NCBI RefSeq assembly: GCF_900091585.1
Contig: NZ_FMHT01000003.1
Coordinates: 4,765,501 to 4,829,500, forward strand
DNA: 64,000 bases
Source of the DNA: Micromonospora nigra
GTDB lineage: Bacteria > Actinomycetota > Actinomycetes > Mycobacteriales > Micromonosporaceae
Direction: 5' to 3'
This document shows, piece after piece, positions 1-7,457 of the stretch (positions are counted from its first letter, which is position 1; every line of letters starts with the position of its first letter). The position numbers were made by a program, and so were the translations under genes. Under the pieces are notes generated by a model. The model saw only the letters and a list, made by a program, of their open reading frames with translations, did no database searches and was not told the origin of the DNA.

Positions 1-188
1 TGCTGAAGGCGCGCGGCGCGGTCGTCTCCAGCGAGGAACTGCTGGAACGCGTCTGGGACGCCAACACCGACCCGTTCACCACGATCGTCCGGGTTACGGT
101 GATGACGCTGCGCAAGAAGCTGGGCGACCCGCAGCTGATCGAGACGGTGGTGGGCGCGGGCTACCGCACGGCCGGGGTGGTTTCGTGA
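1..188 (+). CDS. response regulator, OmpR/PhoB family, C-terminal part (partial gene)
   Basis: The frame is open from base 3 to the TGA at 186-188, giving the last 61 codons. They read as a winged-helix output domain: a helix with SSEELLERVW, a recognition helix around RVTVMTLRKKLGD, and the closing wing ending in VVGAGYR, the usual end of the Trans_reg_C family. The phospho-receiver domain lies before the window. The stop is inside a GTGA that begins the first 59-bp repeat unit, and the partner histidine kinase starts two units later, so the two form a two-component operon. Target genes cannot be told from the sequence. Confidence 0.88.
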   Translation, partial: LKARGAVVSSEELLERVWDANTDPFTTIVRVTVMTLRKKLGDPQLIETVVGAGYRTAGVVS

Positions 189-355
189 GCGTGAGGAGTG
201 AGCCGGTGTTGCGAGCCCCGCAGTCGCGAACCGGGGTGGTTTCGTGAGCGTGAGGAGTGAGCCGGTGTTGCGAGCCCCGCAGTCGCGAGCCGGGGTGGTT
301 TCGTGAGCGTGAGGAGTGAGCCGGTGTTGCGAGCCCCGCAGTCGCGAACCGGGGG
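185..355 (+). repeat. 59-bp GTGA-bounded element, two full copies plus a third fused to the kinase gene
   Basis: Units begin at 185, 244 and 303, an exact 59-bp period. Each starts GTGAGCGTGAGGAGTGAGCC and has a conserved core of about 47 bp followed by a 12-bp tail. The 12 bases before the first unit (173-184) are identical to the tail of units 1 and 2, as if flanking DNA had been copied with each unit. Read from its GTG, each full unit encodes 20 codons (MSVRSEPVLRAPQSRT plus four residues) and stops at a TGA that overlaps the next GTG by 4 nt (185-247, 244-306). The third copy runs in frame into the kinase. Related copies lie at 5927-5985 and 55831-55948. Confidence 0.9.
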
Positions 356-1553
356 TGACCTGGCGGCCGGTTCGCCCCGGCTGCGGCCGACGTTACGGCT
401 GCGGCTCACGCTGCTCAACGGCGTCCTGCTGGTGGGTGCGGGCGCGATCCTGGTGCTGCTGGCCTGGCTGCTGGTCCGCGACGCCCTGCGCCCCACAGAC
501 GAGCTGCTGCCCGGCACGACGGTGGTGCTGGCCGACGGTCGCACGCTGGACGCCGCGCAGTGGCAGCGGCAGCTGGCCGACTCCGCGTCGGGGGAACTGC
601 TGGCCAAGGGGCTCGGTGCGCTGTTGGCGATCAGCGCGGTCGGGGTGGTCGGCGCGTACGCGGTCGCCGGCCGGGCGCTGCGCCCGCTGCACCAGGTCAC
701 CGCCACCGCCCGCCGGCTCGGCGAGACGACGCTGGACCAGCGCATCGGCTACTCGGGCGCGGACGACGAGGTGGCCGAGCTGGCCGACACCTTCGACGCG
801 ATGCTGGATCGGATCACCGCCGCCTTCGCGGCGCAGAAGCGGTTCGTCGCCAACGCCTCACACGAGCTGCGCACCCCGCTCGCCGTCATGCGAACCGAGA
901 TCGACGTGACGCTCAGCGACGACGAGGCGGACACGGACGAGTACCGCCGGATGGCCACGGTGGTGCGTGACGCCTCCGAGCGGGCCAACGGGCTGGTCGA
1001 CGCGCTGCTGGTACTCGCCCGTAGTGAGGCGCAGACGGGCCGGCGGCTCGGCCGGCGTACCGAATGCGACCTGGCCGTCGGCACCGCCAACGCGTTGTCG
1101 GCGGTACGCCGCGAGGTGGAGCGGATCAAGCTGCGGGTGCAGACCTCGTTGGAGTCCGCGCCGGTGGTCGGCGATCCCGGACTGCTCGACCGGCTGGCCG
1201 GCAACCTCGTCGAGAACGCGGTCCGCTACAACCACCTGCACGGACGGATCTGGGTGCGGACCGGCTCCGACGGATCCCGGTCCTGGCTGGTGGTGGGCAA
1301 CACCGGTTTCGAGGTGGACCAGGCCGACGTGCCGGGGCTGTTCGAGCCGTTCCGGCGGGGCGGGCAGGAACGCACGGGCGCCCGGGGCTCCGGGCTGGGG
1401 CTCTCCATCGTCCGGGCGGTCTGCGACGCGCACGGCGGCACCGTCAAGGTGCTCGCCCAACCGGGCGGTGGACTGGAGGTCACCGTGACCCTGCCCTGCG
1501 CCGACAACCTTCCGGCGGTGGCCGCCAGCGCCAAACGGCGAGCCGGACCGTAG
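303..1553 (+). CDS. sensor histidine kinase (two-component, HAMP-HisKA-HATPase)
   Basis: A 416-residue membrane kinase. Order: cytoplasmic tail (1-35), first membrane helix (about 36-58), short outside loop (about 60-100), second helix (about 103-125), HAMP linker (about 125-178), HisKA with the phospho-acceptor His187 in FVANASHELRTP, and an ATPase domain with N box NLVENAVRYN, a G1-like VGNTG and G2 GARGSGLGLSIV. It should autophosphorylate and pass phosphate to the regulator ending at 188. The first 17 or so residues (MSVRSEPVLRAPQSRTG) come from the 59-bp repeat, which also supplies the GTG start. No other in-frame ATG or GTG exists before the first membrane helix. The signal sensed is unknown. 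Confidence 0.92.
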   Translation: MSVRSEPVLRAPQSRTGGDLAAGSPRLRPTLRLRLTLLNGVLLVGAGAILVLLAWLLVRDALRPTDELLPGTTVVLADGRTLDAAQWQRQLADSASGELLAKGLGALLAISAVGVVGAYAVAGRALRPLHQVTATARRLGETTLDQRIGYSGADDEVAELADTFDAMLDRITAAFAAQKRFVANASHELRTPLAVMRTEIDVTLSDDEADTDEYRRMATVVRDASERANGLVDALLVLARSEAQTGRRLGRRTECDLAVGTANALSAVRREVERIKLRVQTSLESAPVVGDPGLLDRLAGNLVENAVRYNHLHGRIWVRTGSDGSRSWLVVGNTGFEVDQADVPGLFEPFRRGGQERTGARGSGLGLSIVRAVCDAHGGTVKVLAQPGGGLEVTVTLPCADNLPAVAASAKRRAGP

Positions 1554-1727
1554 CCGCCACGGGCTGGGCCGGAATGCCCAGGCCCGACAAGGCCCCTGCC
1601 GCGACACGCCTCGGTTACCGCTGACCGCCCCGTCGGTGCCCGGACGCGGCGGGCCCCCGGCCACACGTCCTCCGGCAGCAGGCAGCGGGTGGAGTCGAGG
1701 TGGCGGGGGCCCGGTCTGGTCGTCGCG

Positions 1728-2801
1728 TCAGCCCCGCTGTTGCACCTGGGCGCGGATGGTCGCGAACTCCCTGGCGGCTTCCGGGCCGGAGGAGAAGTAG
1801 ACGACGAACAGGGCCAGGCTGCCCCGGTCCGCCCAGACGCAGACGCCCAGGGGCACGTTGTCGGTCTTGCCGTCGGCGCACCGCGCCTCGCCGCCGAGCG
1901 GCCCCGCGTCGATGGTGCGGATGTCGCGGACGGCCAGTTCCTTGGACAGCGCCGAAATGGCGTCGACCAGTTCCTGGTTCGGGTTGAGGATCAGCCCCGA
2001 CGCTCCCGCCAGCATGATCATGTCCTGTTTGGCGGGGTCGCCGTAGAACGCGCCGACCGCGCTGGTCTCGTTGCGTACCGAGGACTTCATGTCCCGGACC
2101 ATCTGGTCGGCGACAGCGGTGAACTCCGGTTCGGTGAGCTTCGGCCGCCCGGCGAGGGTCGTCGGCGCGACCAGTCGGGTTCGCCCCGCCGGCGCCGGAT
2201 CCGTCGATGTGCCGGGGTCCGCCGAGGCGTCGGGGTCGGCCGGCGGGGAGCTGCTCGGCACCGGTGGGTTGGACGCGCCGGGCGTCGGGCTGGCACTCGC
2301 CGAGGCGGTCGGGTCGGCGGGATCGTTGTCGGACAGGGCGTACCAGGCGAGGCCGCCACCGCCGCCGAGGCACAACAGCAGGGTCACTGCGGAGAGCAGA
2401 CCCACCAGGAGGCTGGTGCGGGACGTCTTCGGCGGTGGGGCGTACGGCTGCACGGGCGGGTACCCGGCGTAGCCGGGATCACCGTGCGGCGGGAAGCCAC
2501 CCGGCCCCGGGTGGGCCGCCGGCTGCGGGTGACCGGCGTACGGCTGTGGCTCGCCGTATGGCTGTGGCTCGCCGTATGGCTGTGGCTCGCCGTACTGCGG
2601 CTGTTGCTCGGCTGGCGGGGGCCAACCACCGGCGGCCGGTTCGCCGTAGCGTGGTTGCTCGCCGGGCTGCGCCCAACCGCCGGCCGGCGGGGGCGGCGGC
2701 CAGCCAGCCTGCGGAGGATGACCGCCGGCGGGCGGGTAGGAACCGTACGGCGAGCCGGGCTCCGGCTGCGACGGGTGGGGGTCGGCCGGGGGTGGGTACA
2801 T
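1728..2801 (-). CDS. proline-rich single-pass membrane protein, paralogue A
   Basis: A 357-residue protein of unknown function. Residues 1-125 are rich in Pro, Gly, Tyr and Gln, with a perfect triple GEPQPY repeat encoded by an 18-bp DNA repeat near 2540-2600. One membrane helix follows (about 130-155, SLLVGLLSAVTLLLCLGG), then a Ser/Pro/Asp linker, then an outside domain of about 150 residues from TRLVAPTTLAGRPKLTEPE to the end. That domain holds NETSAVGAFYGDPAKQD and two Cys (EARC, GVCVW) that could form a disulfide. It is clearly homologous over this domain to the neighbour at 2925-3704, so the pair arose by duplication. The start has GGAG upstream. The family is not one I can name. Confidence 0.8.
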   Translation of the reverse strand: MYPPPADPHPSQPEPGSPYGSYPPAGGHPPQAGWPPPPPAGGWAQPGEQPRYGEPAAGGWPPPAEQQPQYGEPQPYGEPQPYGEPQPYAGHPQPAAHPGPGGFPPHGDPGYAGYPPVQPYAPPPKTSRTSLLVGLLSAVTLLLCLGGGGGLAWYALSDNDPADPTASASASPTPGASNPPVPSSSPPADPDASADPGTSTDPAPAGRTRLVAPTTLAGRPKLTEPEFTAVADQMVRDMKSSVRNETSAVGAFYGDPAKQDMIMLAGASGLILNPNQELVDAISALSKELAVRDIRTIDAGPLGGEARCADGKTDNVPLGVCVWADRGSLALFVVYFSSGPEAAREFATIRAQVQQRG

Positions 2802-2924
2802 CGGTCAACTCCAGGTGTGGAAGGCGGGCTGATGGTAGCCAGCCGGCGCCACAGCCACTGCCCCGGCCACGGGGAGGCGCGCCGGCCCCGCCGGCACTGG
2901 TGCGACGGGGCCGGGCGGCCCCGG

Positions 2925-3704
2925 TCAGGAACGCTGCTCGACCTGGCCCCGGATGGTCACGAGCTCCGACTCGGCCTGAGCACCGGTCTTGAAGAACATC
3001 ACGATCATGCCGAGGCTGCCCTTGTCGGCCCAGACGCAGACGCCCAGCGGGACCTCGTCGGTCCTGCCGTCGCCGCAGCGGGCCTCACCGCCGAGCGGAC
3101 CCGGCTCGACCGGCCGCATGCCGGTGACGGTCAGCTCGGCCGAGAGACCGCCGATCGCGTCGTCGAGCTCCTTCTTCGGGTCTGCCATCAACCCGGACGC
3201 TCCGGCGATCATCACCAGGTCCTGCTTGGCGGGGTCGCCGTAGAACGCGCCCACCGCGCTCGTCTCGTTCTGCACCGTCGACTTCATCTCGCGGACCATC
3301 TGGTCGGTGAGCGCCTGAAGCTCCGGTTCGGTGATCTTCGGCCGGCCGGCGAGGGTCTCCGGAGCGACCAGGCGGGTCTTCGTGGCGTCGACCGCCTCGG
3401 TGACCTCGTCCTTCAACGCGAACCAGGTGACGCCGGCGCCTGCGGCGCAGAGCACCAGCACCACGGCGAGCACGATCAGCAGGATCTTGCCGGCCTTCGA
3501 CTTCCGCGGAGCCGGCGGAACCGGGAACCCGCCCTGCGCGGGGACCCCTTCCTGCGGGGGGAACCCGCCTTGCGCCGGGAACCCGCCCTGCGCGGGGAAC
3601 CCGCCCTGCGCGGGGAACCCGCCCTGCGCGGGCGGATACGCGCCCGGCTGCGGGAAACCGGGGGTGGGCTCGGACGGGTGGGGGTGGCCTGACGGCTGGG
3701 ACAT
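2925..3704 (-). CDS. proline-rich single-pass membrane protein, paralogue B
   Basis: A 259-residue paralogue of the next gene downstream (1728-2801). The N-terminus carries seven imperfect copies of a GGFPAQ-type hexapeptide (about residues 28-62, DNA 3520-3625), then a basic stretch (RKSKAGK), one membrane helix (about 73-95) and the same conserved outside domain (TRLVAPETLAGRPKITEPE, NETSAVGAFYGDPAKQD, EARC, GVCVWADKGS). The long Ser/Pro linker of paralogue A is missing. AGGAG stands 10 nt before the ATG. Both genes share a conserved stretch upstream (TACGAT or TACCAT before CAGCCC), a likely shared -10 element, so each may have its own promoter. Function unknown. Confidence 0.82.
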   Translation of the reverse strand: MSQPSGHPHPSEPTPGFPQPGAYPPAQGGFPAQGGFPAQGGFPAQGGFPPQEGVPAQGGFPVPPAPRKSKAGKILLIVLAVVLVLCAAGAGVTWFALKDEVTEAVDATKTRLVAPETLAGRPKITEPELQALTDQMVREMKSTVQNETSAVGAFYGDPAKQDLVMIAGASGLMADPKKELDDAIGGLSAELTVTGMRPVEPGPLGGEARCGDGRTDEVPLGVCVWADKGSLGMIVMFFKTGAQAESELVTIRGQVEQRS

Positions 3705-3798
3705 TCGGTCAGCTCCTGATGCGGGGTGCGAAGGGCTGATCGTAGCCAGACCGGGCGACATCCACCGATCCGAGAAGCCACACCCCGGTGGACGTGAC

Positions 3799-3840
3799 AC
3801 GACCGCGGTGGCCGCCCGTGGGGGCGACCACCGCGGTCGT
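3799..3840 (-). terminator. intrinsic hairpin after fadB
   Basis: Perfect 13-bp inverted repeat (3799-3811 with 3828-3840, arm ACGACCGCGGTGG), with more pairing inside the loop. It starts 16 bp past the fadB stop on the minus strand. No U tract follows, as is usual in actinomycetes. It should separate fadB from the proline-rich genes. Confidence 0.75.
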
Positions 3841-3856
3841 CGGGGAGCGGGTGGGG

Positions 3857-5926
3857 TCAGGCGTTCAGGCTCGCCACGCCGGGCGGTAGGAACCGCCGGC
3901 CGGTGACCCGCTCGCTGGTGCCCGTCCGATCCAGGTACGGCGTGACGCCGCCCAGGTGGAACGGCCAGCCGGCACCGAGGATCATGCACAGGTCGATGTC
4001 CTGCGCCTCGGCCACGACACCCTCGTCGAGCATCAGCCGGATCTCCTGCGCCAGCGCGTCGAGCGCGTTCTGGCGCACCTGCTCCTCGGTGAGCGGCTGG
4101 TCGCCGACCACGAGCAGCTTCGCCACCTCGGCGTTGATCTCGTCGTCGACGACGATGGGCTGGCCCGAGTCGGCGATCCGCTTGAGGTTCTCGCTGACGC
4201 CGAACCGGTCCGGGAACGCGGCGTGCAGGGTGCCGCCCACGTGGTACGCCACGGCCGGGCCGACCAGCTGGAGCAGGGCCAGCGGGCGCATCGGCAGGCC
4301 AAGCGGGTCCAGCGCGCGGTTCGCCACCTCCAGCGGTGTGCCCGCGTCGACGGCGGCGAACACGGTGCCGAGGAACCGCGTCAGCAGCCGGTTCACCACG
4401 AACGCCGGGGCGTCGGAGACCAGCACGCTCGACTTCTTGAGCTGCTTGCCCACCGCGAAGGCGGTGGCCAGGGTCGCGTCGTCGGTGCGCTCGCCCCGGA
4501 CGATCTCCAGCAGCGGCAGCACCGCCACCGGGTTGAAGAAGTGGAAGCCGACCACCCGCTCGGGGTGCTCCAGGTCCTCCGCCATCGCGGTGATCGACAG
4601 CGACGACGTGTTCGTCGCCAGCACGGCGTCCGGCTTGACGATCTTCTCCAGCTCCGCCCAGACCTGCTTCTTGATGGCCAGGTCCTCGAAGACGGCCTCG
4701 ATGACGAAGTCGGCATCCGCGAAGACACCCTTGTCGACCGAACCGCTGACCAGGCCGTACAGCTTGGCGGCGGTGCCCTTGTCCATCCGGCCCTTGCTGA
4801 CGGCCTTCTCGATCTGGGCGTGCACGTAGCCGACGCCCTTGTCGACGCGGGCCTGGTCCAGGTCGGTCATGACGACCGGCACCTGGAGGCGGCGGGCGAA
4901 CAGCAGGGCGAGCTGGCTGGCCATCAGCCCGGCACCCACGATGCCCACCTTGGTCACGGGGCGGGCCAGGCCCTTGTCCGGCGCGCCGGCCGGCCGCTTG
5001 GCCCGCCGCTGCACCAGGTCGAAGGCGTACAGGCCGCTGCGCAGCTCCTCGGAGAACACCAGGTCGGCCAGCGCCTCGTCCTCGGCGGCGGTGCCGGTCG
5101 CGAAGTCGGCGTCCTTCGCCGTCTCCAGCAGGTCCAGCGCCCGATAGGCGGCCGGGACCGCGCCGTGCAGCCGGGAGTCGAGGGTCTGCCGGGCGAAGTA
5201 GAGCACGCCCGCCCACATGTCCTTGTCGACCTCGGGCCGGGTCACGGTGACCTCACCCCGGACGACCCCGGCGGCCCACTCCAGGGACCGTTCCAGGAAG
5301 TCAGCCGGCTCCAGCAGGACGTCAGCGATGCCAAGCTCGGCGGCCTGCTTCGGCTTGAGCATCTTGTTCTGCATCAGCGGGTTCTGGATGATCACCTGGG
5401 TCGCCGCCGGGATGCCGATCAGGTTCGGCAGCAACTGGGTGCCGCCCCAGCCCGGGATGAGGCCGAGGGAGACCTCGGGCAGCGCCAGCGCCGCCGCGCC
5501 GGCCGACAGCGTCCGGTAGTGGCAGTGCAGCGCCAACTCCAGGCCACCGCCCATGGCCGCCCCGTTGACGAAGGCGAAGGTCGGGACGTCGGCGTCCTTG
5601 AGCCGGGCGAACACCCGGTGGCCCAGGCGGCCGACCTCCAGCGCCTGCTCGCGGTCCGCGAGGGCCGGCAGGCTGGTGATGTCGGCGCCGACGCAGAAGA
5701 CGTACGGCTTACCGGTGACCGCGACGAACGCCGGGTTCGCCGCCAGGGCGGCGGTGATCGCCTCGTCCAGGCTGGTCAGGCCGCCCGGGCCGAAGGTGTT
5801 CGGCTTGGTGTGGTCGAAGCCGTTGTCCAGGGTGATCAGGGCGGCCGGACGGTCCAGCCCCGGTACGTCCACCTGGCGCAGCAGCGCCTTCGTGACCACC
5901 TCGTTGGGTGCCGTGAGCGCGCTCAC
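3857..5926 (-). CDS. fadB: fatty-acid oxidation complex alpha subunit: enoyl-CoA hydratase / 3-hydroxyacyl-CoA dehydrogenase
   Basis: A 689-residue bifunctional enzyme for steps 2 and 3 of beta-oxidation. The N-terminal crotonase domain (about 1-220) has both acid residues expected for hydration: Glu130 in GAAMGGGLEL and Glu151 in LPEVSLGLIPGWGG. The NAD-binding motif VGIVGAGLMASQ lies at 327-338, NTSSLSI and the catalytic His of GFHFFNPV follow, and two C-terminal dehydrogenase domains complete it. The GTG start (5926) is the last GTGA of a 59-bp unit that separates it from the thiolase stop. The thiolase just upstream is the matching beta subunit, so the pair is a classic fadAB-type operon. 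Confidence 0.95.
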   Translation of the reverse strand: MSALTAPNEVVTKALLRQVDVPGLDRPAALITLDNGFDHTKPNTFGPGGLTSLDEAITAALAANPAFVAVTGKPYVFCVGADITSLPALADREQALEVGRLGHRVFARLKDADVPTFAFVNGAAMGGGLELALHCHYRTLSAGAAALALPEVSLGLIPGWGGTQLLPNLIGIPAATQVIIQNPLMQNKMLKPKQAAELGIADVLLEPADFLERSLEWAAGVVRGEVTVTRPEVDKDMWAGVLYFARQTLDSRLHGAVPAAYRALDLLETAKDADFATGTAAEDEALADLVFSEELRSGLYAFDLVQRRAKRPAGAPDKGLARPVTKVGIVGAGLMASQLALLFARRLQVPVVMTDLDQARVDKGVGYVHAQIEKAVSKGRMDKGTAAKLYGLVSGSVDKGVFADADFVIEAVFEDLAIKKQVWAELEKIVKPDAVLATNTSSLSITAMAEDLEHPERVVGFHFFNPVAVLPLLEIVRGERTDDATLATAFAVGKQLKKSSVLVSDAPAFVVNRLLTRFLGTVFAAVDAGTPLEVANRALDPLGLPMRPLALLQLVGPAVAYHVGGTLHAAFPDRFGVSENLKRIADSGQPIVVDDEINAEVAKLLVVGDQPLTEEQVRQNALDALAQEIRLMLDEGVVAEAQDIDLCMILGAGWPFHLGGVTPYLDRTGTSERVTGRRFLPPGVASLNA

Positions 5927-5985
5927 CGTACGCTCTCCGTTCGCGACTGCGGGACTCGCAGGCCCGGCTCGTTCCTCGCGCTCAC
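5927..5985 (-). repeat. 59-bp GTGA-bounded element, single copy
   Basis: One unit between the thiolase stop (TGA 5984-5982) and the fadB start (GTG 5926). From GTG 5985 it encodes 20 codons (MSARNEPGLRVPQSRT plus four) and stops at TGA 5925-5923, overlapping the fadB GTG by 4 nt. Its 47-bp core matches the bioF/bioD copy at about 41 positions. It lies in the direction of transcription, as do the copies near 185 and 55831. The 12-bp tail does not clearly match the 12 bases before the unit, unlike the copy near 185. Confidence 0.88.
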
Positions 5986-7175
5986 TTGTCTCCCTCCCAG
6001 TGGGGGTTCTCCCAGATGACCGTGCCGCCCATGCCGATGCCGATGCACATCGCGGTCAGGCCGTAACGCACCTCCGGATGCTCGGCGAAGTGCCGGGCGA
6101 GCTGCGTCATCAGCCGCACGCCGGAGGAGGCGAGCGGGTGGCCGATGGAGATCGCGCCGCCCCACGGGTTGACCCGGGGGTCGTCGTCGGCGATGCCGAA
6201 GTGGTCGAGGAAGGCGAGCACCTGCACGGCGAACGCCTCGTTCAGCTCGAACAGGCCGATGTCGTCGATGGTCAGGCCGGCGATACGCAGCGCCTTCTCG
6301 GTCGACGGGATCGGACCGACGCCCATCACCTCCGGCTCGACGCCGACGAAGCCGTACGACACCAGCCGCATGCCGATCGGCAGGCCCAACTCGCGGGCGA
6401 CCTCCTCGGCGACCAGCAGGCTGGCGGTGGCACCGTCGTTCAGGCCGGCCGCGTTGCCCGCGGTCACCTTGCCGTGCGGGCGGAACGGGGTCTTGAGGGT
6501 GGCGAGCTTCTCCAGCGAGGTCTCGCGGGGCGCCTCGTCGGTGGTGGCCAGGCCCCAGCCGGTCTCGGGGTCGCGCACCGCGACGGGCACCAGGTCGCCC
6601 TGGAGCTTGCCGTTGGCGTACGCCTTCGCGGTCTTCTGCTGGGAGGCCAACGCGAACGCGTCGGTGCGCTGCTTGGTGATGTGCGGGACCCGGTCGTGCA
6701 GGTTCTCCGCGGTCGCGCCCATCACCAGCGCGGACGGGTCGACCAGCTTCTCCGCGATGATCCGCGGGTTGGGGTCGACGCCCTCACCCATCGGGTGGCG
6801 GCCCATGTGCTCGACGCCACCGGCGATCGCGACGTCGTACGCGCCCATCGCGATGCCGCTGGCCACGGAGGTGACGGCGGTCATCGCGCCGGCGCACATC
6901 CGGTCGATCGAGTAGCCGGGCACGGTCTTGGGCAGCCCGGCCAGCAGAGCGGCGGTGCGGCCGATGGTCAGGCCCTGGTCGCCGATCTGGGTGGTGGCGG
7001 CGATGGCGACCTCCTCGACCCGCTCCGGTGGCAGCTGCGGGTTGCGGCGTAGCAGCTCGCGGATGCAGCGGATCACCAGGTCGTCGGCGCGGGTGTTGGC
7101 GTACATGCCACCCGCCTTGCCGAACGGGGTGCGGACGCCGTCGACGAACACGACATCCCTAACTTCACGGGGCAC
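5982..7175 (-). CDS. fadA: acetyl-CoA C-acyltransferase (thiolase)
   Basis: A 397-residue thiolase for the last step of beta-oxidation. Seen: nucleophile Cys in DRMCAGAMTA, NEAFAVQ, the His of GGAISIGHPLASSG and the second active Cys in MCIGIGMGG. I chose the GTG at 7175 because a strong AGGAGG (7186-7181) sits 5 nt before it and the protein then begins VPREVRDVVFVDGVRTPFGK, the normal family start. An in-frame ATG at 7196 is the alternative. The product should act with the hydratase/dehydrogenase encoded after the 59-bp element. Confidence 0.93.
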   Translation of the reverse strand: MPREVRDVVFVDGVRTPFGKAGGMYANTRADDLVIRCIRELLRRNPQLPPERVEEVAIAATTQIGDQGLTIGRTAALLAGLPKTVPGYSIDRMCAGAMTAVTSVASGIAMGAYDVAIAGGVEHMGRHPMGEGVDPNPRIIAEKLVDPSALVMGATAENLHDRVPHITKQRTDAFALASQQKTAKAYANGKLQGDLVPVAVRDPETGWGLATTDEAPRETSLEKLATLKTPFRPHGKVTAGNAAGLNDGATASLLVAEEVARELGLPIGMRLVSYGFVGVEPEVMGVGPIPSTEKALRIAGLTIDDIGLFELNEAFAVQVLAFLDHFGIADDDPRVNPWGGAISIGHPLASSGVRLMTQLARHFAEHPEVRYGLTAMCIGIGMGGTVIWENPHWEGDK

Positions 7176-7457
7176 TTGAGCCTCCTCTTCGACCATGATC
7201 CGGCTTCCGTACCGCTGGGCGGCGTTCCGGCCGAACACGGTCGCCGGCACTTGGGCGTTTCCCCGGATGCTACTCGTCAGTAATAAGGCGCGTCCCCACC
7301 CCCGGCTGTGGCCCATCCCACATCCGAGCCCGGCGGCCGAGTTGGTCCGGGTCGGCCCGTACCGGCGGACCGGTACGGCTCCCGGGCGAACCACCCGGTG
7401 AACTCGGCGGGCCAGCGGATCCGCTGGGATCACGGAGGCCGGCCGGTTGCGATGGGG

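Noticed and set aside
185..355. 59-bp tandem as a CRISPR array
   Set aside because: There are no unique spacers; units are contiguous and nearly identical, and each is an ORF.
1650..1713. 10-bp inverted repeat CGGGCCCCCG between the kinase and proline-rich genes as a terminator
   Set aside because: The arms are 44 nt apart, so a stable hairpin is doubtful.
1689..3692. 667-codon open frame on the plus strand
   Set aside because: Antisense to the two proline-rich protein genes; its repeats are the complement of theirs.
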